From Marivivens geojensis (GTDB lineage Bacteria > Pseudomonadota > Alphaproteobacteria > Rhodobacterales > Rhodobacteraceae): a stretch of 64,000 bases of DNA. Location of the stretch: the NCBI RefSeq assembly GCF_023540835.1, contig NZ_JALKCU010000007.1:1-64000 (forward strand), given 5' to 3'. Both the position numbers and the translations under genes were made by a program. The notes beneath the pieces were generated by a model. It saw nothing but the letters and a program-made list of their open reading frames with translations. It was not told the DNA's origin and ran no database searches. Below, piece by piece: positions 16,812-25,524 of this stretch. Every line of letters starts with the position of its first letter. The stretch's first letter is position 1.

Positions 16812-18841
16812 TGGTTTCCTCCCATTCTGATCAGAGCATCGACCGCGATGGCCTCTTTTTGTCCGCAGAGTAGCGGATTGATTTCAACTTCTTTCAACGT
16901 GTCTTGGTTCGCTTGCACGAACTCTTGCACAGAGAGAACCGCCGCGACAATCGCATCCACATTGGCGCCAGCCTTACCACGATAGCCCTGCAATAGGGGG
17001 AAACAACGCAAGCGGCTCAGCGCATTTTCAACCTCGGCAGAAGAAACCGGCAGGAGGAGCGACACTGTATCTGACAGAATTTCCGTCAGGACTCCCCCTG
17101 CCCCAATGGTCAGAACGAACCCGTGTGCAGGGTCACACAAGACGCCGACCAGAAGCTCTGCAACTGTTTCGGTTATCATCTCTTCGACTAAGAAGTCGGA
17201 ACATGGCATCGCGCTGGCGGCAGCGAGAACCGCCTTAGCACTCGTGAGACCCACGCGAACTGCGCCCGCTTCGGTCTTATGGGCAAATCCAATCCCCTTG
17301 AGCACGACGGGGAACCCCAGATCGTTGGCGGCGCCTCCTGCATCCGTGGCACTTCCGACCACGACGGATTTGGGGACACGAAGGCCATGTTGACTAAGCG
17401 CTGACTTTGCCTCTGCCTCGGTCAATGTCACCGCATCATCGCAAGGGTTCGGCAATAGCAGCGGCACCTGCGATGCCACTTTGACCTGCGACGCAGCCGC
17501 AATCGCGGCAAGCCCATCGGCCATTCCGCACAAGGGCACAACAGACCGTTCCATCGCCTCGGCCGCAATCGTCTCTGGCATCCCTTCAGCCATGCTCGCC
17601 AGCAAAGCCATCGGTTTTCCTGTAGCGTTAGCGGTGTCAGCAACGGCATTCAGAACCAATTTCCACTCTGGCGCGGCAAAGCGATCCTCGCGTGGGAAAT
17701 CCAGAACCACGCAGCCCATCGCCAAGTCGCCCTCCATCATCGCGGTAAAACATCGGGTCAAAGCGGCCTGATCACCCCAAATATAGGTGTGATAATCCAG
17801 TGGGTTGGCCAAAGCGACCTTGGGGCCGAGCGCCCCGCGCAGGGCATCCGTTTGGGCAGTATTCAATGGCGGATAATCGACGCCACAGGACATCCCTATG
17901 TCCGCCATGAGCGACGCTTCCCCGCCAGAGCAGGACATCGATGCGATCTTGTTCGACGATAGTCCGCCCGTCACATGCAGGACCTTGAGCGTTTCCAAAA
18001 GGGCGGAGGGGCTATCAACCTGCGCAAAACCCAACCGCCGCATCAGGGCCTTCGCGCCTGCATCGCTCCCCGCGAGGGAGGCAGTATGGGACACAGTTGC
18101 CTGCTGCGCTTGGTCTGACACACCGACCTTCATCACAACAACGGGTTTGCCTAACCGCTTTGCCGTTTGCGCCAAGGCCTCGTAAGCGCGAAGATCATTC
18201 ACCCCCTCGATATGAAGCCCCAAGGCCGTCACACGCGGATCAGAGAGCAACGCCGCGCCAATATCGGCCATGCCCATCTGCGCCTGATTGCCGACCGTGA
18301 CCACATAAGCCACGGGCAGCCCACGTCGCTGCATGGTCAGATTGATGGCTACGTTTGAGGACTGTCCAACGATAGCAACGCCCGTGTCACATGGCGCCAT
18401 CCCATGCACATCGGGCCAGAGTGCGGCCCGATCCAACGCATTCACAAACCCATAGCAGTTAGGTCCAAGGATCGGCATGTTACCCGCCGCAGCGACGAGT
18501 TGTTCTTGGAGACCATCGCCATCGGACAGCTCGGACGACGCCTCTCTAAACCCTGATGCAAAACAAACCGCACCGCCTGCCCCGCGAGCCGCAAGGTCAG
18601 AGACAACGCCAATCGTTGCATCACGATTCACCCCGATAAAGGCCGCATCGGGAGCTTCGGGCAAAGCCTCGATCGAGGCATAAGCTGTAACCCCAGCGAC
18701 CTCTGCTCGATTGGGATGTACGGGCCAGATATGTCCCTCGAACCCGATCCGCTGACATTCGCGGATAATATTGGCGCACCAACTGCCCCCTCCTACAACC
18801 GCGATGGAGCGTGGCTTCATCAGGCGATCAATTGCCACCAT
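16808..18841 (-). CDS. ATP-grasp (NDP-forming) acyl-CoA ligase, candidate gamma-butyrobetaine/carnitine CoA ligase
   Basis: A 677-residue protein with the layout of single-chain ADP-forming acyl-CoA synthetases: CoA-binding Rossmann domain (about 1-130, SIAVVGGGSW), succinyl-CoA-ligase-like domains with the HTASLAG phosphohistidine-type motif (about 250), and a C-terminal ATP-grasp domain (about 460-670, PVVLKGIGFAHKTEAGAVRVGL). It should activate a carboxylate to its CoA ester at the cost of ATP. It stands between the acyl-CoA dehydrogenase (one base gap) and caiD (ATGA overlap), the place of CaiC or CaiB in enteric bacteria. I chose the ATG at 18841 because an upstream extension would overlap the dehydrogenase coding sequence. 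Confidence 0.87.
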   Translation of the reverse strand: MVAIDRLMKPRSIAVVGGGSWCANIIRECQRIGFEGHIWPVHPNRAEVAGVTAYASIEALPEAPDAAFIGVNRDATIGVVSDLAARGAGGAVCFASGFREASSELSDGDGLQEQLVAAAGNMPILGPNCYGFVNALDRAALWPDVHGMAPCDTGVAIVGQSSNVAINLTMQRRGLPVAYVVTVGNQAQMGMADIGAALLSDPRVTALGLHIEGVNDLRAYEALAQTAKRLGKPVVVMKVGVSDQAQQATVSHTASLAGSDAGAKALMRRLGFAQVDSPSALLETLKVLHVTGGLSSNKIASMSCSGGEASLMADIGMSCGVDYPPLNTAQTDALRGALGPKVALANPLDYHTYIWGDQAALTRCFTAMMEGDLAMGCVVLDFPREDRFAAPEWKLVLNAVADTANATGKPMALLASMAEGMPETIAAEAMERSVVPLCGMADGLAAIAAASQVKVASQVPLLLPNPCDDAVTLTEAEAKSALSQHGLRVPKSVVVGSATDAGGAANDLGFPVVLKGIGFAHKTEAGAVRVGLTSAKAVLAAASAMPCSDFLVEEMITETVAELLVGVLCDPAHGFVLTIGAGGVLTEILSDTVSLLLPVSSAEVENALSRLRCFPLLQGYRGKAGANVDAIVAAVLSVQEFVQANQDTLKEVEINPLLCGQKEAIAVDALIRMGGNQ

Positions 18842-18842
18842 G

Positions 18843-20003
18843 TTAGGCCCCCAACGGACGGAACAGATCACGGCTAATAATATGGCGCTGAATTTCACTG
18901 GTGCCGTCCCAGATCCGCTCGACCCGAGCATCGCGCCAGAACCGTTCGATCGGGAAGTCATCCATAAGCCCCATGCCGCCGTGGATTTGCAACGTCGCAT
19001 CGGTCACACGCGCCAACATTTCTGAGGCGTAGAGCTTTGCGCTGGCGATCTCGCGGTTGGCCTCCATCCCCTGATCCAAACGCCACGCGCCAGACAGCGT
19101 CAGCCAATCCGCCGCGTCGATCTCTGTGATCATGTCTGCGATCTGAAAACTGATCCCTTGGAATTTCGCGATCTGTTGACCGAACTGTTTCCGCTCTGCC
19201 GCGTAGCTAAGCGCATGATCGAAGCATCGCCGCGCACGCCCAACGCAGAACGCTGCGACAGTCAGACGGGTCGCATAGAGCCACTCGTTCATGACAGCGA
19301 ACCCACCATCGACTTCACCCAAAACCTGCGCATCAGGAAGGCGGCAGTTGTCGAAGTAGAGGATGTAGTTCTTATACCCACGATGCGACACCGAGGCGTA
19401 ACCTTCGCGGACTTCAAAACCTGGCGTTCCACGGTCGACTAGGAAACAAGTGATCCGCTTTTTCGGGCCTTTCGGTGTGTCATCGACACCCGTTGCAACG
19501 AACACGATGAAAAAGTCCGCGTGTTCGGCACCAGAAATGAAATGCTTTGAGCCGTTGATCACCCAATCGCCGCCATCGCGTTGGGCCTGACATTTCATCC
19601 CCCGTACGTCTGACCCAGCATCTGGTTCCGTCATCGCAAGGGCATCCATTTTTTCACCGCGAACGGCGGGCAAAAGGTATTTCTCTTTCTGCTCACCTTC
19701 GCAGGCCATCAGGATATTCTGCGGACGCCCAAAGAAGTGGGTCAGCGCCATCGATCCGCGACCAAGCTCACGTTCGACTAGGGTAAAATCGAGGTGCGAC
19801 AGCCCAGCGCCGCCGACCTCTTCGGGGAAATTGCAGGCATAAAACCCAAGGTCGATGACCTTTTGTTTGATCTCTAGGCCCAGTTCCAACGGCACCTGCC
19901 CAGTACGTTCGACCATGGCCTCATGCGGGTAGATTTCGTTCTCTACAAACGCCCGCACGGTGTTCACGATCATATCCTGTTCTTCGCTCAGCCCAAAGTG
20001 CAT
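18843..20003 (-). CDS. Acyl-CoA dehydrogenase, candidate gamma-butyrobetainyl-CoA dehydrogenase
   Basis: A 386-residue FAD enzyme with normal family length. Visible are AMTEPDAGSDVRGMKCQA (FAD/substrate loop, about 125-142), the central YAAERKQFGQQIAKFQ segment, and the C-terminal QIHGGMGLMDDFPIERFWRDAR with the family's nucleotide-binding glycine-rich turn. The start has AAGGGGAG upstream. As first gene of the CoA-ligase/caiD operon, a role in oxidising gamma-butyrobetainyl-CoA to crotonobetainyl-CoA is inferred. Related families act on isovaleryl- or other acyl-CoAs, so the substrate needs testing. Confidence 0.85.
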   Translation of the reverse strand: MHFGLSEEQDMIVNTVRAFVENEIYPHEAMVERTGQVPLELGLEIKQKVIDLGFYACNFPEEVGGAGLSHLDFTLVERELGRGSMALTHFFGRPQNILMACEGEQKEKYLLPAVRGEKMDALAMTEPDAGSDVRGMKCQAQRDGGDWVINGSKHFISGAEHADFFIVFVATGVDDTPKGPKKRITCFLVDRGTPGFEVREGYASVSHRGYKNYILYFDNCRLPDAQVLGEVDGGFAVMNEWLYATRLTVAAFCVGRARRCFDHALSYAAERKQFGQQIAKFQGISFQIADMITEIDAADWLTLSGAWRLDQGMEANREIASAKLYASEMLARVTDATLQIHGGMGLMDDFPIERFWRDARVERIWDGTSEIQRHIISRDLFRPLGA

Positions 20004-20058
20004 GGCGTTCTCCCCTTGTCGCGTTGGATTAAGGATGCGAGAAGTTGGCAACGAACAT

Positions 20059-20090
20059 CATGCAGATTTAGGCCGATTTCATGCAGATTT
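20059..20090. promoter_or_regulatory. Candidate AraC-type direct-repeat operator
   Basis: Two copies of CATGCAGATTT at 20059-20069 and 20080-20090, period 21 bp (two helical turns), in the 77-base divergent gap. The second copy covers the start codon of the GlxA-like regulator. The spacing fits half-sites for an AraC-family dimer and suggests autoregulation. Confidence 0.45.
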
Positions 20091-21037
20091 GGAAATCATC
20101 TGACACCACTTGCACGGTCGGGATTTTGTTGTTCGATGCGTTTTCAAATCACTGCCTCGCCAACGCGGTAGAGCCACTGCGCGCCGCCAATACCCTTGCC
20201 CGCAAACAGCTATATCAATGGCAGTTTCTTAGCCTTCAGGGTGGCACGATCACCTCGTCCAGCGGCCTTCCTGTGCATACCGAACACACGCTCAGGCACC
20301 ATTCTGGCGGCGATTATCTGTTTATCATGCCCAGCTATGACTTTCAGAGCCACGCCACATTGGCCTGCAATCAAGCCCTCAGATCGGCCAGCACCCGCTA
20401 TAAAACACTGGTCGGCATGGATATGGGAAGCTGGCTTCTCGCCTCGGCGGGTCTTTTGGACGGGCGGTGTGCGACAATCCACTGGGACGAGATTGACGCT
20501 TTTGCCGAACGGTTTCCCGATGTCACGGTCAGCGAGGATCGCATCGTGAAAGACGGGAACATCTTGTCCTGCGGCGGGGTGACGACCACCTTTGATCTGG
20601 TCCTTTCCCTGATCGAAGATCACCACGGACCGATGCTTGGTTTAGAGGTCAGTTCGCTTTTTATGTACGGCGAAAAGGCGATGATAATCGGCAACCGACC
20701 GAGCACCACAAAGCCGCAGAAAATCCGAGCAGCGACAGCCCTCATGCGGCGGAATATCGAAACGCCGATTTCTATTCCTGACCTCGCAGAGCGGATTGGC
20801 TTGACCGAAAAGGCCTTCACTGCCGCCTGCAAAACGGCCTACGGATTTGGTCCGCGGCGGCTTTACCAAGCGATCCGACTAAGAGAAGCACGCCGACTGG
20901 CGACCCATTCCAGCATTTCCATCGCGGAGATCGCGGACCGTTGTGGCTATCAGAATGCCAGCGCTATGACCCGCGCGTTTCGGGCCGAATTTGGCTGCAC
21001 GGTCAGTGATCTACGAAAGACGCCAACGGACCGATGA
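20081..21037 (+). CDS. GlxA-family AraC-type regulator of the CoA-dependent betaine operon
   Basis: A 318-residue protein with the same DJ-1/PfpI-like plus AraC architecture as the regulator at 14222 (segments VGILLFDAFSN at about 13-23 and ISIPDLAERIGLTEKAFTAAC, then ISIAEIADRCGYQNASAMTRAFR in the C-terminal third). It is divergent from the acyl-CoA dehydrogenase/CoA ligase/caiD operon. No Shine-Dalgarno precedes the ATG, and the start overlaps a direct repeat. Its 3' end overlaps the nagA 3' end by 35 bases on the opposite strand. Confidence 0.85.
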   Translation: MQIWKSSDTTCTVGILLFDAFSNHCLANAVEPLRAANTLARKQLYQWQFLSLQGGTITSSSGLPVHTEHTLRHHSGGDYLFIMPSYDFQSHATLACNQALRSASTRYKTLVGMDMGSWLLASAGLLDGRCATIHWDEIDAFAERFPDVTVSEDRIVKDGNILSCGGVTTTFDLVLSLIEDHHGPMLGLEVSSLFMYGEKAMIIGNRPSTTKPQKIRAATALMRRNIETPISIPDLAERIGLTEKAFTAACKTAYGFGPRRLYQAIRLREARRLATHSSISIAEIADRCGYQNASAMTRAFRAEFGCTVSDLRKTPTDR

Positions 21038-22091
21038 AGCGCCAATCTTGGTTCAGGACAATCACATCCTCAACAGAACGGCCAACCAGTGACGCGAGGT
21101 CTTTTCGTCCGATCAGCGTAGCGGGATTTGTGATCGCCATGTGCAAAACATCCTCGGGCGGCACTCCCAACCCGATCAGACGCGCAACGCCCTCTGCCAT
21201 TGTTGTGTGAGCCCCAGCTAAGGCACCTTCGGCATTCACAAGGCGGCCGTCGTCAACCCGAATTGTAGCCCCATAGAGGTCGAACTGATCTGGCCCACCA
21301 ACTGTCGGCATCGAATCAGAAACAAGGAATATCCGTCCCTGCGTTGCGCGAACGGCAATCTTTAACACGCGATCCTCGACATGGATGCCATCCGCGATGA
21401 GACCAACAAATGGCGCGCGCTCCATCGCCACGCCAGCTAGACCAGCAGCACGGTGCGTCATCGGCGACATGGCGTTAAACAAGTGGGTCACAGCTTGCGC
21501 CCCCGCCTCAAAGCCAGCCTCGGCTTCATCTGCCGTCGCATCGGAATGGCCGAGCGAAACGATCACCCCCATTGCGACGAGGTCTGCGATCGCCGCTGCA
21601 CCGACGATTTCGGGGGCAAGGGTCATCAAGACGGTGACACCTGCGTCACACAGTCGTTTCACCGCTGAAAGTGTGTTGTCATCCAAGGGCCGCACATGCG
21701 CAGCTGAATGGGTACCGCGTTTAGACATGGCAATATGGGGGCCTTCGATATGAAGGCCGAGGACATCGCCTTTCATAGCAATGATCGCATCGGTGACGGC
21801 GGTCAGAACATCCGGCGCGTCAGTGATTACCGTCGGCATAAGACCAACAGTCCCAAACCGCCGATGGGCCGCACCAATTTCGGAAATGCGGCCGGAGTCT
21901 GCATTCAGCAATACGCCACCGCCGCCGTTGACCTGCAAATCCAAAAACCCTGGCGCAATTGCGCCCCTGATCTCAGTCCCACGCCGCGCGAGCGGGGCGA
22001 CCTCTACGATCAGACCGTTTTCGATGCAGAGCGATGCAGGCCCCAAAGAGGACTTGTCGAACACAGCCTCCGAGAAAGCCCACTCAGTCAT
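21003..22091 (-). CDS. nagA: N-acetylglucosamine-6-phosphate deacetylase
   Basis: A 362-residue amidohydrolase. It has the opening IAPGFLDLQVNGGGG (about 44-58), the metal-ligand segments LHIEGPHI and GHSDATADEAEAGFEAGAQ, THLFNAMS, and the catalytic-aspartate region LVSDSMP. It removes the acetyl group from GlcNAc-6-phosphate to give glucosamine-6-phosphate and acetate. The start overlaps the ROK kinase stop by eight bases (ATGACTGA), so kinase and deacetylase form one operon for GlcNAc salvage from chitin or cell wall. No glucosamine-6-phosphate deaminase is in the window. Confidence 0.92.
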   Translation of the reverse strand: MTEWAFSEAVFDKSSLGPASLCIENGLIVEVAPLARRGTEIRGAIAPGFLDLQVNGGGGVLLNADSGRISEIGAAHRRFGTVGLMPTVITDAPDVLTAVTDAIIAMKGDVLGLHIEGPHIAMSKRGTHSAAHVRPLDDNTLSAVKRLCDAGVTVLMTLAPEIVGAAAIADLVAMGVIVSLGHSDATADEAEAGFEAGAQAVTHLFNAMSPMTHRAAGLAGVAMERAPFVGLIADGIHVEDRVLKIAVRATQGRIFLVSDSMPTVGGPDQFDLYGATIRVDDGRLVNAEGALAGAHTTMAEGVARLIGLGVPPEDVLHMAITNPATLIGRKDLASLVGRSVEDVIVLNQDWRFIGPLASFVDH

Positions 22092-22962
22092 CTGCGCTTT
22101 GCCGCCATGCCACATAGGCAGCGCCAAGAGCACCAGATGCATCGCCACCTTTTGCAATTCCAATTTCAGGAATGGGGAAGCCTTTGAACTGCGCATTCGT
22201 CAGCGCCACTTTGAGGTCGTCGACTAGATGGGGAACCTTGCTCAGCCCGCCGGCCAAGATGATCAACTCTGGGTCGCCAATGGTGTTGAGCGTAAAGAGC
22301 ATCTCGGCCGTCAATTCGCACCAAATGTGCCAAGCCTTACCCCGTTCGGCGGCGATATCTTTCGGTGTCGTCTCGGGGCTTTTCACTGCCTTTGCGATCC
22401 TAACCAGCCCTGGCCCCGCAATGAGCGTTTCCATACAGCCGACGCGACCACAGCCACAGGTCACGAGCGGCAAGTTATACCGCTGCACCAAATGCGCAGG
22501 CAACGCGATGTGACCGATTTCACCTGAAGTTCCCGATGTCCCTGCCTGAAGCCGTCCATCGACCGACAGCCCACTGCCGATCCCCGTGCCGATGATGACG
22601 CCCGCCACCCGCTTCACGCCTTCTCCGACGCCAAAGACAGCCTCGGACAAAAGCAACGCGCGGGCATCGTTGATCCAAACCAATGGGCGCTTTGTCACTT
22701 TGACCACATCTGAGACAAGCGTTCGGCCCGTCGCGGGAAGGTTCGACGTGAGAGCCACACCCGTTTCAGGGTGGATCAATCCAGCCGCAGAGATGCCAAC
22801 GGGGACGTCACCGCAGGACGACACCAGTTTTTTGAGCGCAGAGATCAAACCCTCGTAGGTTTTCGGTGTGCTGACACGTTCAGTCGCAACCAATTTCCAT
22901 CCACGGTCAAAAATCTGTGCTTCGATCTTGGTCCCGCCAAGATCAATTCCTGCTGCGATCAT
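22084..22962 (-). CDS. ROK-family N-acetylglucosamine kinase
   Basis: A 292-residue sugar kinase. It has the ATP-binding GIDLGGTKIEA (about 5-15), the substrate-aspartate segment WINDARA, GTGIGSGL, and the ROK zinc motif in CGCGRVGCMET (about 182-192). The nagA gene overlapping downstream points to N-acetylglucosamine phosphorylation at O6. AGGACAGG lies just before the ATG. Confidence 0.88.
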   Translation of the reverse strand: MIAAGIDLGGTKIEAQIFDRGWKLVATERVSTPKTYEGLISALKKLVSSCGDVPVGISAAGLIHPETGVALTSNLPATGRTLVSDVVKVTKRPLVWINDARALLLSEAVFGVGEGVKRVAGVIIGTGIGSGLSVDGRLQAGTSGTSGEIGHIALPAHLVQRYNLPLVTCGCGRVGCMETLIAGPGLVRIAKAVKSPETTPKDIAAERGKAWHIWCELTAEMLFTLNTIGDPELIILAGGLSKVPHLVDDLKVALTNAQFKGFPIPEIGIAKGGDASGALGAAYVAWRQSADD

Positions 22963-22978
22963 CCTGTCCTCGAAAAGA

Positions 22979-23004
22979 ATAAGGTGGGTCGACGCCCACC
23001 TTAT
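22979..23004 (-). terminator. Rho-independent terminator of the spermidine operon
   Basis: Stem ATAAGGTGGG-N6-CCCACCTTAT, perfect 10-bp arms. Read on the minus strand it is followed by TTCTTTTC. It lies 34 bases past the carboxynorspermidine dehydrogenase stop and just upstream of the kinase gene. Confidence 0.75.
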
Positions 23005-23037
23005 CCAAATACCAAACGAAGTTACCAGTCTATTGGA

Positions 23038-24285
23038 TCATTCGTTCCAAGCTTTATCGGCGCCGCCTAGGCCACCAACCTGAACGCGGGTCGGCAGGCC
23101 GATCTGGTCCAGAATGGTGAAGAATGGCTTAGGGTCGAGCTCTTCAACGTTGCGCATGGTCTTTGCATCCCATTCGCCAGTGGCAACCAGCATCGCCGCA
23201 GCAACGGGCGGAACACCTGCGGTGTAGGAAATGCCTTGGCTGCCGACTTCTTCGTAGGCTTCTTTGTGATCGGCCACGTTGTAAACGAAAACCTCAACAT
23301 CTTGGCCGTCTTTGGTGCCTTTCACGAGGTCACCGATACAGGTCTTGCCCGTGTAGTTCGGCGCGAGAGAGGACGGATCAGGCAGGACAGCCTTCACCAC
23401 TTTCAACGGAACCACTTCCAGACCTTCGGCGGTCGTCACTGGCTGCTCGGACAGAAGGCCTAGGTTTTTCAGAACGGTAAATACGTTGATGTAGTGGTCA
23501 CCAAAGCCCATCCAGAAACGCACGTCAGCCTGTGGATAGTTCGCAGCGAGGCTGTGAACCTCATCGTGGCCCGACTGATAGGCACGGCAAGTGCCGACAA
23601 CGGGTAGGTCCCAATCGTGGCCCGAGGCAAACATAGTTGTCTCTTTCCACTGCTGGTCTTCCCAGTAGTAAACAACGCCGGTGAACTCACGGAAGTTGAT
23701 TTCAGGGTCAAAGTTCGTAGCAAAATATTTGCCATGCGAACCCGCGTTGATGTCGACGATATCGATGGACTTTACCTCGTCCATGTATTCATCGATCGCG
23801 AACCGCGCGAATGCGTTCACAACACCCGGGTCGAAACCAGCGCCCAAGATGGCGGTTACGCCCTTCTCAGCGCAAAGATCGCGTTTTTTCCATTCGTAGT
23901 TCGCATACCAAGGCGGAGTTTCGCAGATCTTTGCGGGGTCTTCGTGGATTGCCGTATCGATATAGGCAACGCCCGTTTCGATACATGCATCCAGAACGTA
24001 CATATTCACAAAGGCAGAGCCTACGTTGATGACGATCTCAACACCCGTCTCGCGGATCAGGGCTGCAACCGCCGCCGTATCCATCGCATCAACCTGATGG
24101 GCCGCCAAAACGCCCTCTTGTTTCATCGCGCCCTTTTCGCGGACCGACTCAAGGATCGCTTCACATTTGGAAAGCGTCCGGCTCGCGATATGAATCTCGC
24201 CAAGCACATCGTTATTTTGCGCGCATTTGTGCGCCACGACCTGAGCGACGCCGCCAGCGCCGATGATGAGAACGTTCTGTTTCAA
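23038..24285 (-). CDS. Carboxy(nor)spermidine dehydrogenase (saccharopine dehydrogenase family)
   Basis: A 415-residue enzyme with the NADPH motif LIIGAGGVAQVVAHKC (about 5-20) and a saccharopine-dehydrogenase-like C-terminal domain. Length and context match carboxynorspermidine/carboxyspermidine synthase, which reductively condenses aspartate-semialdehyde with diaminopropane or putrescine. The gene follows nspC after 60 bases on the same strand. In alphaproteobacteria this pathway often replaces the S-adenosylmethionine route for spermidine; which polyamine is made here cannot be told from sequence. Confidence 0.9.
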   Translation of the reverse strand: MKQNVLIIGAGGVAQVVAHKCAQNNDVLGEIHIASRTLSKCEAILESVREKGAMKQEGVLAAHQVDAMDTAAVAALIRETGVEIVINVGSAFVNMYVLDACIETGVAYIDTAIHEDPAKICETPPWYANYEWKKRDLCAEKGVTAILGAGFDPGVVNAFARFAIDEYMDEVKSIDIVDINAGSHGKYFATNFDPEINFREFTGVVYYWEDQQWKETTMFASGHDWDLPVVGTCRAYQSGHDEVHSLAANYPQADVRFWMGFGDHYINVFTVLKNLGLLSEQPVTTAEGLEVVPLKVVKAVLPDPSSLAPNYTGKTCIGDLVKGTKDGQDVEVFVYNVADHKEAYEEVGSQGISYTAGVPPVAAAMLVATGEWDAKTMRNVEELDPKPFFTILDQIGLPTRVQVGGLGGADKAWNE

Positions 24286-24345
24286 TGCACAGGACCCCCT
24301 TTGGTGGTAAGTTTAAGGTTAGTTTATCGCCCTGAGGCGACACAT

Positions 24346-25440
24346 TCACGACAATGCAGCCGAGAAATCTTCGTAGGTGAAATCGCGGACCAATCGTTCG
24401 GTCCCATCGAGTTCGCGAATGGCAATCGCAGGCATTTTAACGCCGTTGAACCAGTTCTTCTTTACCATGGTATAGCCTGCCGCATCCTGAATGGACAGGC
24501 GATCGCCCGCTTTGAGCGGCGCAGGGAATTTGAACTCGCCAAAAATATCGCCCGCAAGGCAGGATTTTCCGCAGACCATCCATTCTTGATCGCCGCTCTC
24601 GTTCATCTTTGCGCTTTCGCGGTAGATCAACAGGTCGAGCATATGCGCCTCGATAGAGCTATCCACGATGGCAAGGTTTTTACCGTTGTGCAGAGTATCG
24701 AGAACCGTCACCTCGAGCGTGGTCGATTTGGTGATCGCCGCCTCGCCTGGTTCCAGATAAACCTGCACCTCGTTCTGTTCGCTAAAGCGCTTCAGGCGTT
24801 CCGCGAGCTTTTCAAGAGGGTAGTCCTGACCAGTGAAATGGATCCCACCACCAAGGCTGATCCATTCCATTTTACGGATCAGATATCCAAACCGCTGTTC
24901 GATGCTGTTGAGCATCCCGTCAAACCGATCAAAGTCCGCGTTCTCACAATTGTTGTGGAACATGAAGCCGGTGATCAGATCGGCGACGGGTTCGATATTT
25001 TTCGGGTCATGCTCACCCAGACGGCTAAAGGGGCGCGCTGGATCAGCAAGGTCAAAACCAGAAGTAGACACACCGGGGTTCACGCGCAAACCGCGTTTAT
25101 GGCCGCGTGATACTTCCTCGTGACGGGTCAGCTGACCGACAGTGTTGAATATAATCTTGTCGGAGTTCGCCAAAACCTCGTCCATCTCGTCGTCCTTCCA
25201 AGCGACGGAATAAGCGTGGGTTTCGCCGGGGAATTTTTCGCGGCCGAGCTTTACTTCAAAAAGTGACGACGATGTCGTGCCGTCCATGTATTCGGACATG
25301 AAATCAAACACTGACCACGTCGCAAAACACTTGAGCGCCAAAAGCGCCTTAGCCCCCGAGTTTTCGCGGAGCCAAGCAATTTTTTCCATATTAGGAAGAA
25401 GACGTGCCTTATCGATAAGGTAGTACGGCGTGTCGATCAT
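24346..25440 (-). CDS. nspC: Carboxy(nor)spermidine decarboxylase
   Basis: A 364-residue PLP enzyme of the alanine-racemase-fold decarboxylases. The PLP lysine is in ALLALKCFATWSVF (about 31-44). Downstream are SLGGGIHFTGQDYP (phosphate-binding glycine loop) and CLAGDIFGEF near the C-terminus, which holds the catalytic cysteine found in this family. It decarboxylates carboxyspermidine or carboxynorspermidine. GGGGG precedes the ATG at 25440; an in-frame ATG 30 bases upstream lacks a site. It forms an operon with the dehydrogenase. Confidence 0.9.
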   Translation of the reverse strand: MIDTPYYLIDKARLLPNMEKIAWLRENSGAKALLALKCFATWSVFDFMSEYMDGTTSSSLFEVKLGREKFPGETHAYSVAWKDDEMDEVLANSDKIIFNTVGQLTRHEEVSRGHKRGLRVNPGVSTSGFDLADPARPFSRLGEHDPKNIEPVADLITGFMFHNNCENADFDRFDGMLNSIEQRFGYLIRKMEWISLGGGIHFTGQDYPLEKLAERLKRFSEQNEVQVYLEPGEAAITKSTTLEVTVLDTLHNGKNLAIVDSSIEAHMLDLLIYRESAKMNESGDQEWMVCGKSCLAGDIFGEFKFPAPLKAGDRLSIQDAAGYTMVKKNWFNGVKMPAIAIRELDGTERLVRDFTYEDFSAALS

Positions 25441-25524
25441 CGGTTTCCCCCGTGCGGCAAAGGAACTCAAACCAGAAACCGGGACATAGGGCCTTTGCCC
25501 CCATGGGACAAGGTTAATTCGTGA

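Noticed and set aside
23617..25110. A 497-codon plus-strand frame.
   Set aside because: Shadow of the carboxynorspermidine genes on the other strand, crossing their gene boundary.
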